A stretch of DNA of 34,764 nt from JBKHBT01 sp046542255 (GCA_046542255.1 JBKHBT010000032.1:1-34764), one strand, 5' to 3'. Numbered from the stretch's first letter, positions 7,871-17,348 are shown. Notes: generated by a model from the letters alone, not told the origin. A program made the numbers and translations.

Positions 7871-9142
7871 ATGCGTATTTTGAAAATAACATCTTTTATA
7901 TTGCTTTTAACATTGGCTTGTTTGGCACAGCAGGTCAAAATCGGCGAGGACAATCTTTTCATTCTCGAAGTTCCATCCAATGAGCTTTCTGCTGTCGAAC
8001 GTGCACGGCATGCCAATACGATTCTCGATTCCCTTACTTTCAAAACCAGTATCGATTCGACTGATGTATTTATCAAAGCTCAGGGTGATAATTATAATAT
8101 AAGGACCAGGACCGATAAAGGGCGAGTTATTCTATCTGTAATGCCAGCGGATACACTCGGCACCGGAATGAAGCAAATAGATGTCGCATTAAATTGGCTT
8201 TCTGAAATTCGACATGGGATTATTCAACAAAGGAGAAACTCCAAAGGATTTAGCAATATCTTGCGCTTTGTGCTTCTTCTTCTTTCACCGATTCTGATTT
8301 TAATTATCTATCTTATTCTCAATAGTATTAGTAAAAAAATGTCCAAGGTCGTAATGGAGCAGGAAGGCAAGGCTTTTAAAGGAGTTAAATTTGGAAAAAT
8401 ACAGCTTCTTACCCCGGTGCGAGAAACAAAGATTTTACTTAGATTAATTAGTATTATAAAATACATAATTTTTGCTTTGATATTTTACTTTAGTCTTCTT
8501 ACTGTTCTGTCACAATTCTCACAGACAGAGCATTATGTCATGATTTTAAAAGAGAAGATGGAAGGTGCATACGATATAGCAAGTAACTTCTTTGCTAGCT
8601 CGGCAGAGGTACTAATTGGCGTACTTATTCTATTTTTGGTAATGAAGCTTCTTTTAGCACTTCTTAATTTAATGGGAAGCAAATATGCTAATATTCCATC
8701 ATTTACTGGAAATCTTACTCCTGGTGGCTATCAAGCAATGATAAATACAATAAAGAAATTTGTGATAATACTCTTTTTCCTTGGAGTAATCTATATTATT
8801 CCCGGTGGCGATACTCTTGCTTTTGTTCTTCTTGTTATCATTGTACTCGTTATAGGATTGGCTTTTGTTAGCATTATAAGGGACTTTATTGCTGGCTATA
8901 TTTTGATGCTCCGGGGTATTTACCAGGAAGGCGACACGATAACCGCGGTTGATTTCAAGGGCAAGGTTGTAAATCGAAGTTTCCTTTTCACAGAGCTTGA
9001 AATGGAGAATAAGTCTAAACTAATTTTACATAATGGGTTAATTCTTTCAAAACCTATTATAGTCCATGAGATCAAAGATTTGATAAGCGAAGTCGAAGAA
9101 ACTGAAGGTAATGAGGTGGAGAATGATGCTAAAGAAGATTAG
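7871..9142 (+). CDS. MscS-family mechanosensitive channel-like membrane protein
   Basis: The 423-residue protein begins with a signal-like segment (to about residue 20), has a roughly 110-residue soluble stretch likely outside the inner membrane, then about six hydrophobic segments. The last of these runs into IRDFIAGYILMLRG, followed by a short beta-rich region with YQEGDTI and LILHNGLILSKPI, which match the pore-helix end and cytoplasmic beta domain of MscS-type channels. Such channels release solutes during osmotic downshock. The usual large alpha/beta cage after the beta domain is missing; the protein ends in an acidic tail. It starts an apparent operon: the subtilisin gene begins inside its last 17 bases. 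No Shine-Dalgarno site is seen. The MscS relation is good, the channel function inferred. Confidence 0.75.
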   Translation: MRILKITSFILLLTLACLAQQVKIGEDNLFILEVPSNELSAVERARHANTILDSLTFKTSIDSTDVFIKAQGDNYNIRTRTDKGRVILSVMPADTLGTGMKQIDVALNWLSEIRHGIIQQRRNSKGFSNILRFVLLLLSPILILIIYLILNSISKKMSKVVMEQEGKAFKGVKFGKIQLLTPVRETKILLRLISIIKYIIFALIFYFSLLTVLSQFSQTEHYVMILKEKMEGAYDIASNFFASSAEVLIGVLILFLVMKLLLALLNLMGSKYANIPSFTGNLTPGGYQAMINTIKKFVIILFFLGVIYIIPGGDTLAFVLLVIIVLVIGLAFVSIIRDFIAGYILMLRGIYQEGDTITAVDFKGKVVNRSFLFTELEMENKSKLILHNGLILSKPIIVHEIKDLISEVEETEGNEVENDAKED

Positions 9143-10946
9143 CTTCATTTTGATTTTATTCGTTATAATATTAAATGCCAGCCCGAAACTCTACGATTCT
9201 TATGAACCGGAGTCCGGGAGATTTTGGGTATTTTTCAAGGATAAGGGCGATAATATTCAGCAGAAAAAGACGGAATTTAGAGCAGGCCTGGATGAAAAGA
9301 ATATTCAGAGAAGGCTTCGTTTGCGAGATAAGAATAATCTTGTAACTTTTCATGATTTACCTATAAGAGTTAATTATACCCAACAGATAGAAAATCAGGG
9401 CTATGAAATTCACAGAAAAAATAGATGGCTAAATGCCGTGAGTGTCTATGCCAGAGATTTTGCTTCGGTAAAGATGCTTCTCGATTTTGATTTTGTAGAT
9501 GCAATAAAACCGGTAGTTACATATAAACGGCCATTAGTTGATTTTAGCAGTTTAGATATCCAAAGCGATATGGAAATTTATTTCGACCTTGAATATGGCT
9601 CATCTTTGCAGCAGCTTGAGATGCTCGGAATGACAGAAGTGCATCGAATGGGCTTTAATGGCGAAGGAATAATATTAGCGATGTTCGATACAGGATTTCG
9701 TACTTCACATGAAGCCTTTCGCGAATCAAATATCATTGCCGAGCATGATTTTGTCGAGGGCGATTCTCTCACCAGCACTCCCGAGAGCGCATGGGGACAT
9801 GGTACTTCAACCTGGGGTGCGGCGGCGGGTAAGTTCCCTGGCGAGCTTTATGGCCCGGGTTTTGGCACTGATATTATACTTGCAAGAACAGAAGACAGAG
9901 CCGGTGAATATATCGGTGAAGAAGATAATTGGGCTGCTGCCATAATGTGGGCAGAAAGCCTCGGCACTGATATCGTATCCAGTTCACTCGGATATCACGA
10001 CTGGTACACTCCAGAAGATATGAATGGCGATTCATGTATAACTACTCGTGCTGCCGATATTGCTGCTTCTCTTGGTGTTCTTGTTGTTAATGCCAATGGC
10101 AATAGCGGCTATGGAGTAACAACGATTGTAGCTCCTGCCGATGCCGACAGTATTTTAGCGATAGGGGCTGTTTCCAGTGATAGCATGGTTGCGAGCTTTT
10201 CTTCTCGTGGCCCAACTGCCGATGGCCGTATAAAACCCGATCTTTGTGCTCGTGGAATGGGAACTCGATGTGCCCGGTCTGGATCCGATTTCGATCTTGG
10301 CTCAGGAAATGGAACTTCGCTTGCAACGCCTCTCATTTCGGGAGCTTGTGCTGCACTTTGGCAGGCGCATCCCGACTATTCGCCGATGGATATCATAGAA
10401 TTGTTGAAGAATAATGCAAATAATAAATTTGTTCCTGATAATGATTATGGATGGGGAATTCCGAACTTCTCCGCAGCAATAAGGACAAATGGCGATTCAT
10501 TGCTTCTTCTACCGCTCTATCGTGGCTGGAATATGTTTTCCAATCCATTCACCGATACGCTCGAGCTTTCGGATGATCTTTTCCCGGATATGTTTAGTTA
10601 TTGCTGGGCATATAATGCCATAGAGAAGGAATATTATGCCATCGAGCGCCTTGCGCCTGGCCAGGCCTGTTTCCTGCCATATTACCATGATACTATAATG
10701 TATATCGAGGGCGAGCTTTCCGATTCGATTTTCACGCCGGTTCATCCCGGATGGAATATGGTCGGCGCAGCTGGAAAGTCGAGCTTACCTGGCGAATATA
10801 GCATCATTCCCGATGCTGCGAGAGCAGATAGTTCTGTTTACTATTATGACCCGGTAGAAAAAGAATATATTCAAAAGAAAATACTTATCACCGGCGAAGC
10901 AAGATGGATACTTATGACAGATCACGCATCCTTTTTCGCAAGATAA
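9126..10946 (+). CDS. Secreted subtilisin-like serine protease (S8) with tandem C-terminal GWN modules
   Basis: Start at ATG 9126 gives a 606-residue protein with a clear signal peptide (MLKKISFILILF...), placed four bases after GGAG; an ATG at 9123 is also possible. The mature part begins with an inhibitor-like propeptide, then a subtilase domain with catalytic D188 (MFDTGF), H225 (GHGTSTWG) and S398 (GNGTSLATP). From about residue 460 come two similar modules centred on GWNMFSNPF (W468) and GWNMVGAAG (W543), 75 residues apart. No PNPFN-type sorting tail is present, unlike the other secreted enzymes here, so the tandem modules may serve for attachment or binding. The gene overlaps the MscS-like gene by 17 bp and is followed 20 bp later by a lipoprotein gene. 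Confidence 0.92.
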   Translation: MLKKISFILILFVIILNASPKLYDSYEPESGRFWVFFKDKGDNIQQKKTEFRAGLDEKNIQRRLRLRDKNNLVTFHDLPIRVNYTQQIENQGYEIHRKNRWLNAVSVYARDFASVKMLLDFDFVDAIKPVVTYKRPLVDFSSLDIQSDMEIYFDLEYGSSLQQLEMLGMTEVHRMGFNGEGIILAMFDTGFRTSHEAFRESNIIAEHDFVEGDSLTSTPESAWGHGTSTWGAAAGKFPGELYGPGFGTDIILARTEDRAGEYIGEEDNWAAAIMWAESLGTDIVSSSLGYHDWYTPEDMNGDSCITTRAADIAASLGVLVVNANGNSGYGVTTIVAPADADSILAIGAVSSDSMVASFSSRGPTADGRIKPDLCARGMGTRCARSGSDFDLGSGNGTSLATPLISGACAALWQAHPDYSPMDIIELLKNNANNKFVPDNDYGWGIPNFSAAIRTNGDSLLLLPLYRGWNMFSNPFTDTLELSDDLFPDMFSYCWAYNAIEKEYYAIERLAPGQACFLPYYHDTIMYIEGELSDSIFTPVHPGWNMVGAAGKSSLPGEYSIIPDAARADSSVYYYDPVEKEYIQKKILITGEARWILMTDHASFFAR

Positions 10947-10966
10947 AATTTTAAGGAGGTTTTTCT

Positions 10967-12250
10967 GTGCTATTACGCAGAATAATATTATCTATAATCG
11001 CAATTACAATGATTTTTTTTGCATGTAGTTCCAAACATCCCAGTATGTCGATAAAACCCGAAAAATGGGAAATGACTGATATTATGGCTGGTTCTACGAC
11101 TAAACAGGTTTTTTGGGTTAAAAATTCAGGGGCGGCACCTCTACTTCCAAATTTTAGAGCAAATTGTGATTGTATCGAGATTATTGCAGAACCAGATACA
11201 GTATTCCCCGGTGATAGCTCAAGATTAATCGCAGAATACATCGCGCCCGATGATTCTATGGATAGTAAGAAAATTCTTTTCGATACAAATGATCCAGAAC
11301 ATAAGGTAGGCAAGATACCGGTTACTGCCAGTATTGTGCCATTTGTGGTAACAAATGAAGATAAGAATTTCACCGTGATTCCTTTTTCTGTGCAAATCGA
11401 TAATACAGAAAAGTACGATTCTCAGATACTCAAAGCCCTTGCAATACGCGGTGCCAAGGCTATCGATTTAAAATTCGAAGATTTCAAGCCACTGCTTGAA
11501 AAAGTTATGCAGGACCCTCAATATGGTAAAGAAGAGGTTACATCGATCGTCCGAAAATGGGCTGGTTCTATGGGAATAAGATATACGATTCTTGGTGAGA
11601 TGAAAATGCAAGGCGGAAAACCAGTATTGCTTCTTATTGTTCAGGATGCCATGTTCCAGTATCCAATTACAAGAGCTATACAGAATCCTGACCTCGAGAA
11701 TGTTGACCAGGCCGTAGTCGATGAGGTTGACGATATTTTTGCGAATATATCATCCGAAAGAAGAAATGCCCTAATCAATAATATGCAGACCAAATGGATG
11801 GAAGCTCGTAAAGAATTGGTTGGCAAGCCTGCTCCACCCTTGAAACTGTCCAATGTGCTCACTGGCGGAACATACAAAATACATAAAATGCAGGGTAATA
11901 TTGTTTTCATGCATTTCTTGAGTATAGATTGTGAACACTGCGAAACAGAAATTGAATGGGTATCCGAGTTATCTAAAAAAATGCCCGATGTCAAGTTCTT
12001 TGGTATTTCGGTCGATGTAGGCGAGAAAGATAGTGTTATTGCCTTTGTAAAAGAAAAGGATATAGACTATCCAATACTTCTTCCTAATGAAGAGCAAAGC
12101 CATCAGCTAGAGCAGTATTATGGCGGTGCTACTCCGCAAACTGTGCTTATAGATAAAAAAGGCAATGTGAGAGAGATAATGATGGGATTTAATAGAAAAA
12201 TCACAAATCAATTCTCTCATCTTTTGAATACTATGCAAAATGAAAAATAG
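10967..12250 (+). CDS. Lipoprotein with DUF1573 and thioredoxin (TlpA-like) domains
   Basis: GTG at 10967 follows AAGGAGG closely and opens a 427-residue protein. IFFAC with C20 is a lipobox, so it is probably anchored in a membrane facing the periplasm. Residues about 30-125 match DUF1573, including its CDC motif (C67, C69). A middle region of about 150 residues is not recognised. Residues 285-427 are a TlpA/AhpC-like thioredoxin fold, with the active site DCEHC (C322, C325) and the cis-proline in GATPQT (P390). A thiol-disulfide role outside the cytoplasm is likely. It lies 20 bp after the subtilisin gene and 9 bp before a PII-like gene, so it is probably in the same operon. The fold is sure, the substrate unknown. 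Confidence 0.88.
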   Translation: MLLRRIILSIIAITMIFFACSSKHPSMSIKPEKWEMTDIMAGSTTKQVFWVKNSGAAPLLPNFRANCDCIEIIAEPDTVFPGDSSRLIAEYIAPDDSMDSKKILFDTNDPEHKVGKIPVTASIVPFVVTNEDKNFTVIPFSVQIDNTEKYDSQILKALAIRGAKAIDLKFEDFKPLLEKVMQDPQYGKEEVTSIVRKWAGSMGIRYTILGEMKMQGGKPVLLLIVQDAMFQYPITRAIQNPDLENVDQAVVDEVDDIFANISSERRNALINNMQTKWMEARKELVGKPAPPLKLSNVLTGGTYKIHKMQGNIVFMHFLSIDCEHCETEIEWVSELSKKMPDVKFFGISVDVGEKDSVIAFVKEKDIDYPILLPNEEQSHQLEQYYGGATPQTVLIDKKGNVREIMMGFNRKITNQFSHLLNTMQNEK

Positions 12251-12259
12251 GAGATAAAG

Positions 12260-12589
12260 ATGCATTTAGTCGTTGCAGTATTAGAGGATGTTACAGTCAT
12301 ACCAAAGATAATGTCGGATTTAGTCGATAATGATATTAATGGAGCGACTGTCCTCGATACTTATGGAATGGGGAGAATTCTAAGCCGTTCTCATAAGGAA
12401 ATACCCCAGAAAGAAATGATTTCCTATATTTTATCAGAAAATAGGCCGACTAATAGAACAATTTTTGTTATTGTCGATGAAACCAAGATGCAAAAGACAG
12501 TTGATATATTTCAAAATAGAGTCGGTAATTTCAAATCTCCGAGAACGGGAATTCTTTTTACCATAGAAATCGATAAATTTTTCGGTTAA
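12260..12589 (+). CDS. PII-like (GlnB-related) small protein
   Basis: This 109-residue protein starts at an ATG preceded by GGAGATAA. Its opening beta-alpha-beta pattern, GATVLDTYGMGR near residues 28-39 and the closing beta strand GILFTIEI resemble the PII family, trimeric cytoplasmic sensors of ATP, ADP and 2-oxoglutarate. The region that should be the T-loop is short, and neither the modified tyrosine nor the GxGK-type nucleotide motif of GlnB is visible. It is thus a divergent PII-like protein rather than a canonical nitrogen regulator. It ends the operon with the MscS-like channel, protease and lipoprotein. No ammonium transporter is nearby. Confidence 0.65.
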   Translation: MHLVVAVLEDVTVIPKIMSDLVDNDINGATVLDTYGMGRILSRSHKEIPQKEMISYILSENRPTNRTIFVIVDETKMQKTVDIFQNRVGNFKSPRTGILFTIEIDKFFG

Positions 12590-12603
12590 TTATTTATTGA
12601 GTC

Positions 12604-12632
12604 TTGATTTTAGAGAGTTTTTTTATTATTCT
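12604..12632 (+). promoter_or_regulatory. Candidate promoter of the thermolysin-like gene
   Basis: TTGATT (12604-12609) and TATTCT (12627-12632) are 17 bp apart, giving a leader of about 80 nt. The leader carries an unused AGGAGG at 12650-12655 and the real site TGGAGG just before ATG 12720. Confidence 0.35.
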
Positions 12633-12719
12633 ATATTATAACGGTAACCAGGAGGATCCCCCAAAAAAGAAATAGCTAATGTTTTGATTGGTTTATTAAA
12701 TCTTTTTTGGAGGTCAACG

Positions 12720-15700
12720 ATGCGTTTAACTGTTTTTTGGCTATCACTGCTGATTGTTTCTTTTTCTTTGGCTTTTGCGCCAACTGATAATCCTTTGCCC
12801 AATATCTATAATGAAAACTATCCAGTTAGCGTTAGTGGTAAATCGCTTAATTCTGAAATTTGGCAGGAGTTTTTCCAGAACGATGGAGACAATTGGATTA
12901 TCATGATTGATCCTATCAATGGCGTTCCTAGGAGAATAATGGGTAAATCGCTGATGCCAGAATCCGTAAATAGTGTCGATATTAATGATATCGAGAATTT
13001 CTCAAGAGCATTTATCGATGATTACAGAGAGCTTCTTAATGCCGAAGATACCGAGCTTGTTCTCGAGAGCAAAAGAAATGCCATCGGAAGATATTTTGTG
13101 CATTTTGATCAATACCATGAAGGCATTCCAGTCTATAATTCGAGAATTAGCCTGACCATTCGCCCGGAGACTGGTGTTTATTCATTTGGTTCATCCTGTA
13201 AATCGATACCCAAAATTGATAGCGATCCTTCCTTTGATGCACAATATGCCAAAGATTTAATCATATCTGACATGGGCAATATTCTTCAAAATGGCAAATT
13301 CTATGATTACGGCCTAGTAATTTTTCCGCAGATCATCGAAAAATCATATAATTATCGTCTTACATATTGGATAGAAGTCCAGAATCAAAGCGGTTTGCCC
13401 GGTTCATGGGAATATATAATCGATGCACATAATGGTGAGATTCTCCAGAGGCTAAGCACATTGCGGACATTTGGTGGCACAATTACTGGCGATATCAAGC
13501 CACAATTCCACGACGATACCAATGTCGAGATGCCTTTTTCAGATGCCAGGGTCTTTATAGATGGCGCAGAGCAGATAACAGATGCCCTCGGGCAATGGAC
13601 TGTTTCCGGATCGGTTTCTTCCAATAGCTTCGAAACATCGCTATACGGCCCCTGGTGTAATGTCAATAATGAAGATTATACCGATGCAAATTTTACTACC
13701 ACATTTTCTACCGATCCATATGATTTCAGATGGACGACTTCCGAAGCATATATCGATGAAACCACGGCCTTCTATCATGTAAATTTCATCCACGACTGGT
13801 ATGATGTCAATTTCGAAGAGGATGGCATGGACTACCGCGTTCCAACAAATGTCAAAGTGGATGATGACTATGATAATGCCTATTATTCCGGCGCAGATGG
13901 CAGCATTAATTTTGGTGAAGGTGGTTCGTATTTTTATAATCTGGCTCTTCATTGCGATGTTTTGTATCATGAATACACGCATGGGGTAACGCATAATATC
14001 TACCCATCCGGTTCTTTGCCATATACCGGCCAGTCCGGCGCACTCGATGAAGCATATTCCGACTATATTCCAGCCACGATTTTAGAAGAACCCAGAATGG
14101 GGCTAAGGCTATACCGTTCATCTCCGACAGAATATATGAGAAATGCAGAGAATGATCATGTCTATCCAGACGACTATACTGATGAGGTTCATTATGATGG
14201 TATGATAGCCACAGGCGCTATGTGGGATATTCGCGATTCTCTCGGCAAACCACATACAGACACTCTAGTACATTTTGCAAGATATGAATATCCCGAGACC
14301 TATGAAGCTCTTTTATATGCCATGCTTTCAGTCGATGATGATGATGGCGATATCACAAATGGGACTCCGAATGCTGTAGCTATCTATAATTCCTGGTATT
14401 ATCACGGTATCGGCCCGGGTTCGGAGCTTTCTGTCAGCCATATTCCCATTTCCGATTCCGAAGATGATATGGCTTTTCATATCGCTGAAATCGAAGTAAC
14501 TTCAACAGTTATTGTAGAACCTTCAGGCTCATTTCTTTCATGGTCGAATAATTATGGCGCAACCTGGAATGATGTACCACTTGTAGAAGGCGAAACAATA
14601 TGGGAGTTTTCTGCAGAAATACCACCACAATCTCTTGGAACAGACGTGATTTATTACATAACCATAGAAAATATTGGCAGCCAGACAGCTATGGAACCGC
14701 CAGAAGGGCCGACTCTGCCTCATATGTTTACGATAGGTAATGATACTGAAGCTCCAGTAATTACACATACTGAGATGCCTGATCAATCGAAAATTGTATG
14801 GCCATCGATGATTCAATGTGATGTTACCGACAATTTAGGTATCAGCATGGTAGAATGCCATATAGAAATAGATGGCGCAACAAGGCCGGTTGTTACATTA
14901 ACAAGAGTAGGCGAAACCAATAGATGGAGAGGGATTATAGATACTGATGTCGATGTAGGCGATATCGTAAATTACAAGCTATATGCACAGGATGCATCAG
15001 TTGCTGGAAATGAAACCTATCATCCAGAAACTGGCTGGCATAGCTTCGAAGTCGTAGATTACTATGACGAACCTTTCGAATATGAGTATAATCCGTATAT
15101 CACCTATGCAACTTCGGATTCCTTTGGAAACCAATGGCATACACAAAGCTATCGAAATCATACAGGCTCCGGCACTATTGCTTACAAATGTGGCTCGACT
15201 AATCCCGAAGAATCACATTCGGATAGATTGGATGCATCACTGAATTCACCAAGATTCAATCTGGGCGAAAATTCTGTGATGACTTTTTACCATTGGATAG
15301 AGTCGGAGACGAGTGGATATTATACAGGAATGGCTTATGATGGCGGAATTGTCGAGCTAAAGCCTGAAGGAGGAAGCTGGTCGCAGATTTTCCCTAATGG
15401 CGGCTATTCTCATGAAATCAGAAATGTTTCTGAAACAAGCCCTTTTGCTCATGAAACCCCATGCTTTGCCGGAGACCATAGCTGGCAGATAGAGACTTTC
15501 GACCTTTCAGCCTATACCGGCCCGGTTTATATCAGATGGCGTTTTGGGTCGGATAGGGCTTTTGAAGAAGAAGGATGGTATATCGATGATATTCACATAG
15601 AAACAGAGTATCTACACATAGTCGATGAAAGAGAAATGCCATCGCAGATTTCTATCAATGCTTATCCGAATCCATTCAATGCTGCCTGTGCAATAGACTA

Positions 15701-15887
15701 TCCAGCCGCGACAGAAAGAATCGAGATTATCGATATCACCGGCAATATGGTTAAAAATGTCGATATATCCAGCTATGAAACAGGAACTTATAACCTGAAT
15801 GCAGAAGGCCTGGAGAGCGGCATTTACCTTATAAACATTTTAGCTGGTGATAAAATATATAATGAGAAAATTGTACTTATGAAATAG
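12720..15887 (+). CDS. Secreted thermolysin/fungalysin-like metalloprotease with sorting tail
   Basis: ATG at 12720, six bases after GGAGG, gives 1055 residues starting with a signal peptide (MRLTVFWLSLLIV...). The longer frame from a TTG at 12684 would bury it. The order is: FTP-type propeptide (about 50-240); gluzincin catalytic domain with HEYTH (H417, E418, H421) and GALDEAYSDY (E444 as third zinc ligand); a beta-sandwich around 670-780; a MAM-like region similar to immune inhibitor A ending in GWYIDDIHIE; and a C-terminal YPNPFN sorting domain of about 75 residues. Such tails direct export by the type IX system in Bacteroidota. It should digest proteins outside the cell. Its stop lies two bases from the stop of the convergent hydrolase. 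Confidence 0.93.
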   Translation: MRLTVFWLSLLIVSFSLAFAPTDNPLPNIYNENYPVSVSGKSLNSEIWQEFFQNDGDNWIIMIDPINGVPRRIMGKSLMPESVNSVDINDIENFSRAFIDDYRELLNAEDTELVLESKRNAIGRYFVHFDQYHEGIPVYNSRISLTIRPETGVYSFGSSCKSIPKIDSDPSFDAQYAKDLIISDMGNILQNGKFYDYGLVIFPQIIEKSYNYRLTYWIEVQNQSGLPGSWEYIIDAHNGEILQRLSTLRTFGGTITGDIKPQFHDDTNVEMPFSDARVFIDGAEQITDALGQWTVSGSVSSNSFETSLYGPWCNVNNEDYTDANFTTTFSTDPYDFRWTTSEAYIDETTAFYHVNFIHDWYDVNFEEDGMDYRVPTNVKVDDDYDNAYYSGADGSINFGEGGSYFYNLALHCDVLYHEYTHGVTHNIYPSGSLPYTGQSGALDEAYSDYIPATILEEPRMGLRLYRSSPTEYMRNAENDHVYPDDYTDEVHYDGMIATGAMWDIRDSLGKPHTDTLVHFARYEYPETYEALLYAMLSVDDDDGDITNGTPNAVAIYNSWYYHGIGPGSELSVSHIPISDSEDDMAFHIAEIEVTSTVIVEPSGSFLSWSNNYGATWNDVPLVEGETIWEFSAEIPPQSLGTDVIYYITIENIGSQTAMEPPEGPTLPHMFTIGNDTEAPVITHTEMPDQSKIVWPSMIQCDVTDNLGISMVECHIEIDGATRPVVTLTRVGETNRWRGIIDTDVDVGDIVNYKLYAQDASVAGNETYHPETGWHSFEVVDYYDEPFEYEYNPYITYATSDSFGNQWHTQSYRNHTGSGTIAYKCGSTNPEESHSDRLDASLNSPRFNLGENSVMTFYHWIESETSGYYTGMAYDGGIVELKPEGGSWSQIFPNGGYSHEIRNVSETSPFAHETPCFAGDHSWQIETFDLSAYTGPVYIRWRFGSDRAFEEEGWYIDDIHIETEYLHIVDEREMPSQISINAYPNPFNAACAIDYPAATERIEIIDITGNMVKNVDISSYETGTYNLNAEGLESGIYLINILAGDKIYNEKIVLMK

Positions 15888-15889
15888 CT

Positions 15890-17101
15890 TCAATAGAGAT
15901 AGTTAGCGACTTTTTTTGATCTAAGATTACCGCCTGACACTATAATAATATAGGAGCCGGGCGGTATTTTTTCTTTCGGTTTCCATTCGAAGCAATTTTT
16001 GAAAGAAGATTTGAAAATAGACTTTCCCGAAATATCGAAAACTTCAATATCTGCTTTATCGATATCTTTTGTCTGAATAAATACTTTTGAATCGAATGGG
16101 TTCGGAAAGATATCTACATCGAGTTGTCTCAGCAAAGTCTCATCTTCATCGATTGACAGTGAATAATATCGTATCTCGGACGAGTCTATCCAGCTTGCTT
16201 CGAGCAATGAATCGCCATAGATAAAATCTTCTACACATTCTGACGTATCAGCCCGTATATACATCTGCAGAAAAGCTGTCGAGTGTTTGCGGGCTATTGC
16301 AAGCTGCTCTTCTCTTGTGATTGTTGCAGTACCATCTGATATATAATGGCCATAGGAATCAGTAAAAAATGTATGATTGCCTCCATCGATAACAGCAAAG
16401 GCCCCGGGCGCAGATGAGCCAATCCACAGGTCTTCCCGGACTTCTTCCCAGGGAGCTATATTGTCTTCTGTAGCAGATAAAAACATATACGGAGTCGTTA
16501 TATTAGATGGTTCGGTTTCAGGACTGCTTTGTGGGCTTCCGAAAGCGATAATGCAGCATAATGTATCATCGAGATGAAATGTCTCTCCGAGGTCGTTTAC
16601 ATACATATCGCCGGCAAGTAGTGATATACTCCCGCCCATAGAATGGCCTACAAGCGCAAGTTTCTCGATATCGAGCTTATCCTGAAAAATATCGCCACTC
16701 TCGCTATTTAAAGCCATGATATAATGTGCGCTGGTAATAAGAAGCCGTGCCCGATAATCATGATTCGAAAATAGAAATGGATTTGAATATGTTGGTACTA
16801 TACAAACATATCCCCAGCTTGCATAATGTTCTGCATAGCTAAAATAATTATCGACAGATGTCATAAAACCATGTCCGAAGACAATAATGGGGCAGGGTAC
16901 AGCATCAGGGTCGATGCCGGAGCCATTGGATGGAAAATAGCATCTAGAATCGGTTATAGTTTCGTCTTCTGTGGGAATCTCATCTATCATTCGATAGTCG
17001 GTAGCATAGAGTCCTGCTGCCGAAAAATCTGGGCATTGTGCTAAAAGCGAAAATGCTATTAATAGGATAAATATAGTGGCTATTAGATTTATTGCTTTCA
17101 T
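15890..17101 (-). CDS. Secreted alpha/beta hydrolase with sorting tail
   Basis: This 403-residue protein has a signal peptide (cleavage near AQC, residue 21) and an alpha/beta-hydrolase fold resembling the chlorophyllase, dienelactone hydrolase and polyester-cutinase group. The nucleophile is S154 in GHSMGG, the acid D213 in SATEDN and the base H243 in GGNHTFF; FGHGF near 75-79 supplies the oxyanion region. The last 75 residues hold FPNPFD and end as a type IX-like sorting domain. It probably hydrolyses an ester outside the cell; the substrate is unknown. No Shine-Dalgarno site is present, and the promoter puts the transcript start on the ATG. An inverted repeat covers the promoter. Confidence 0.85.
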   Translation of the reverse strand: MKAINLIATIFILLIAFSLLAQCPDFSAAGLYATDYRMIDEIPTEDETITDSRCYFPSNGSGIDPDAVPCPIIVFGHGFMTSVDNYFSYAEHYASWGYVCIVPTYSNPFLFSNHDYRARLLITSAHYIMALNSESGDIFQDKLDIEKLALVGHSMGGSISLLAGDMYVNDLGETFHLDDTLCCIIAFGSPQSSPETEPSNITTPYMFLSATEDNIAPWEEVREDLWIGSSAPGAFAVIDGGNHTFFTDSYGHYISDGTATITREEQLAIARKHSTAFLQMYIRADTSECVEDFIYGDSLLEASWIDSSEIRYYSLSIDEDETLLRQLDVDIFPNPFDSKVFIQTKDIDKADIEVFDISGKSIFKSSFKNCFEWKPKEKIPPGSYIIIVSGGNLRSKKVANYLY

Positions 17102-17107
17102 ATATTT

Positions 17108-17136
17108 AAAATATCACAAAATAAAGGAAATATCAA
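17108..17136 (-). promoter_or_regulatory. Candidate promoter of the alpha/beta hydrolase, predicted leaderless
   Basis: On the minus strand TTGATA (17136-17131) and TATTTT (17113-17108) are 17 bp apart. Only six bases separate the -10 from the ATG, so transcription should begin at the start codon. Confidence 0.5.
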
Positions 17137-17156
17137 GTTAAATTATATCCTTTATT
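17120..17156. promoter_or_regulatory. Inverted repeat around the hydrolase promoter
   Basis: AATAAAGGA (17120-17128) and TCCTTTATT (17148-17156) are perfect 9-bp arms with a 19-bp gap. One arm lies in the promoter spacer and the other just upstream of the -35, which suits a repressor site. The deiminase-like gene starts divergently about 190 bp away and might share it. Confidence 0.45.
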
Positions 17157-17348
17157 ATAAAATTTTTGTCAAGCATAATGATTTTGGTCAAATTGCAGAA
17201 TGAATTAATACGGCAAGCGCCAATTTGCCAGAAAAATTGCTGGAAGAATGGCTTTATCCATTCGAGAGTTAAGTATCCACGGGAACTGGGATTCTTCTGG
17301 ATAGTAAAGAGAAAAGAAAAGGAGAATATTTGAGGAAGTAGGTGTAAA

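Noticed and set aside
12650..12683. AGGAGG at 12650-12655 as the ribosome site of a leader peptide
   Set aside because: The nearest ATG (12679) is over 20 bases away and is followed almost at once by a stop (ATG TTT TGA).
13641..13994. 117-codon open frame antisense to the thermolysin-like gene
   Set aside because: It covers the catalytic domain on the opposite strand; the isoleucine/methionine-rich product is an artefact of GAT-rich codons.
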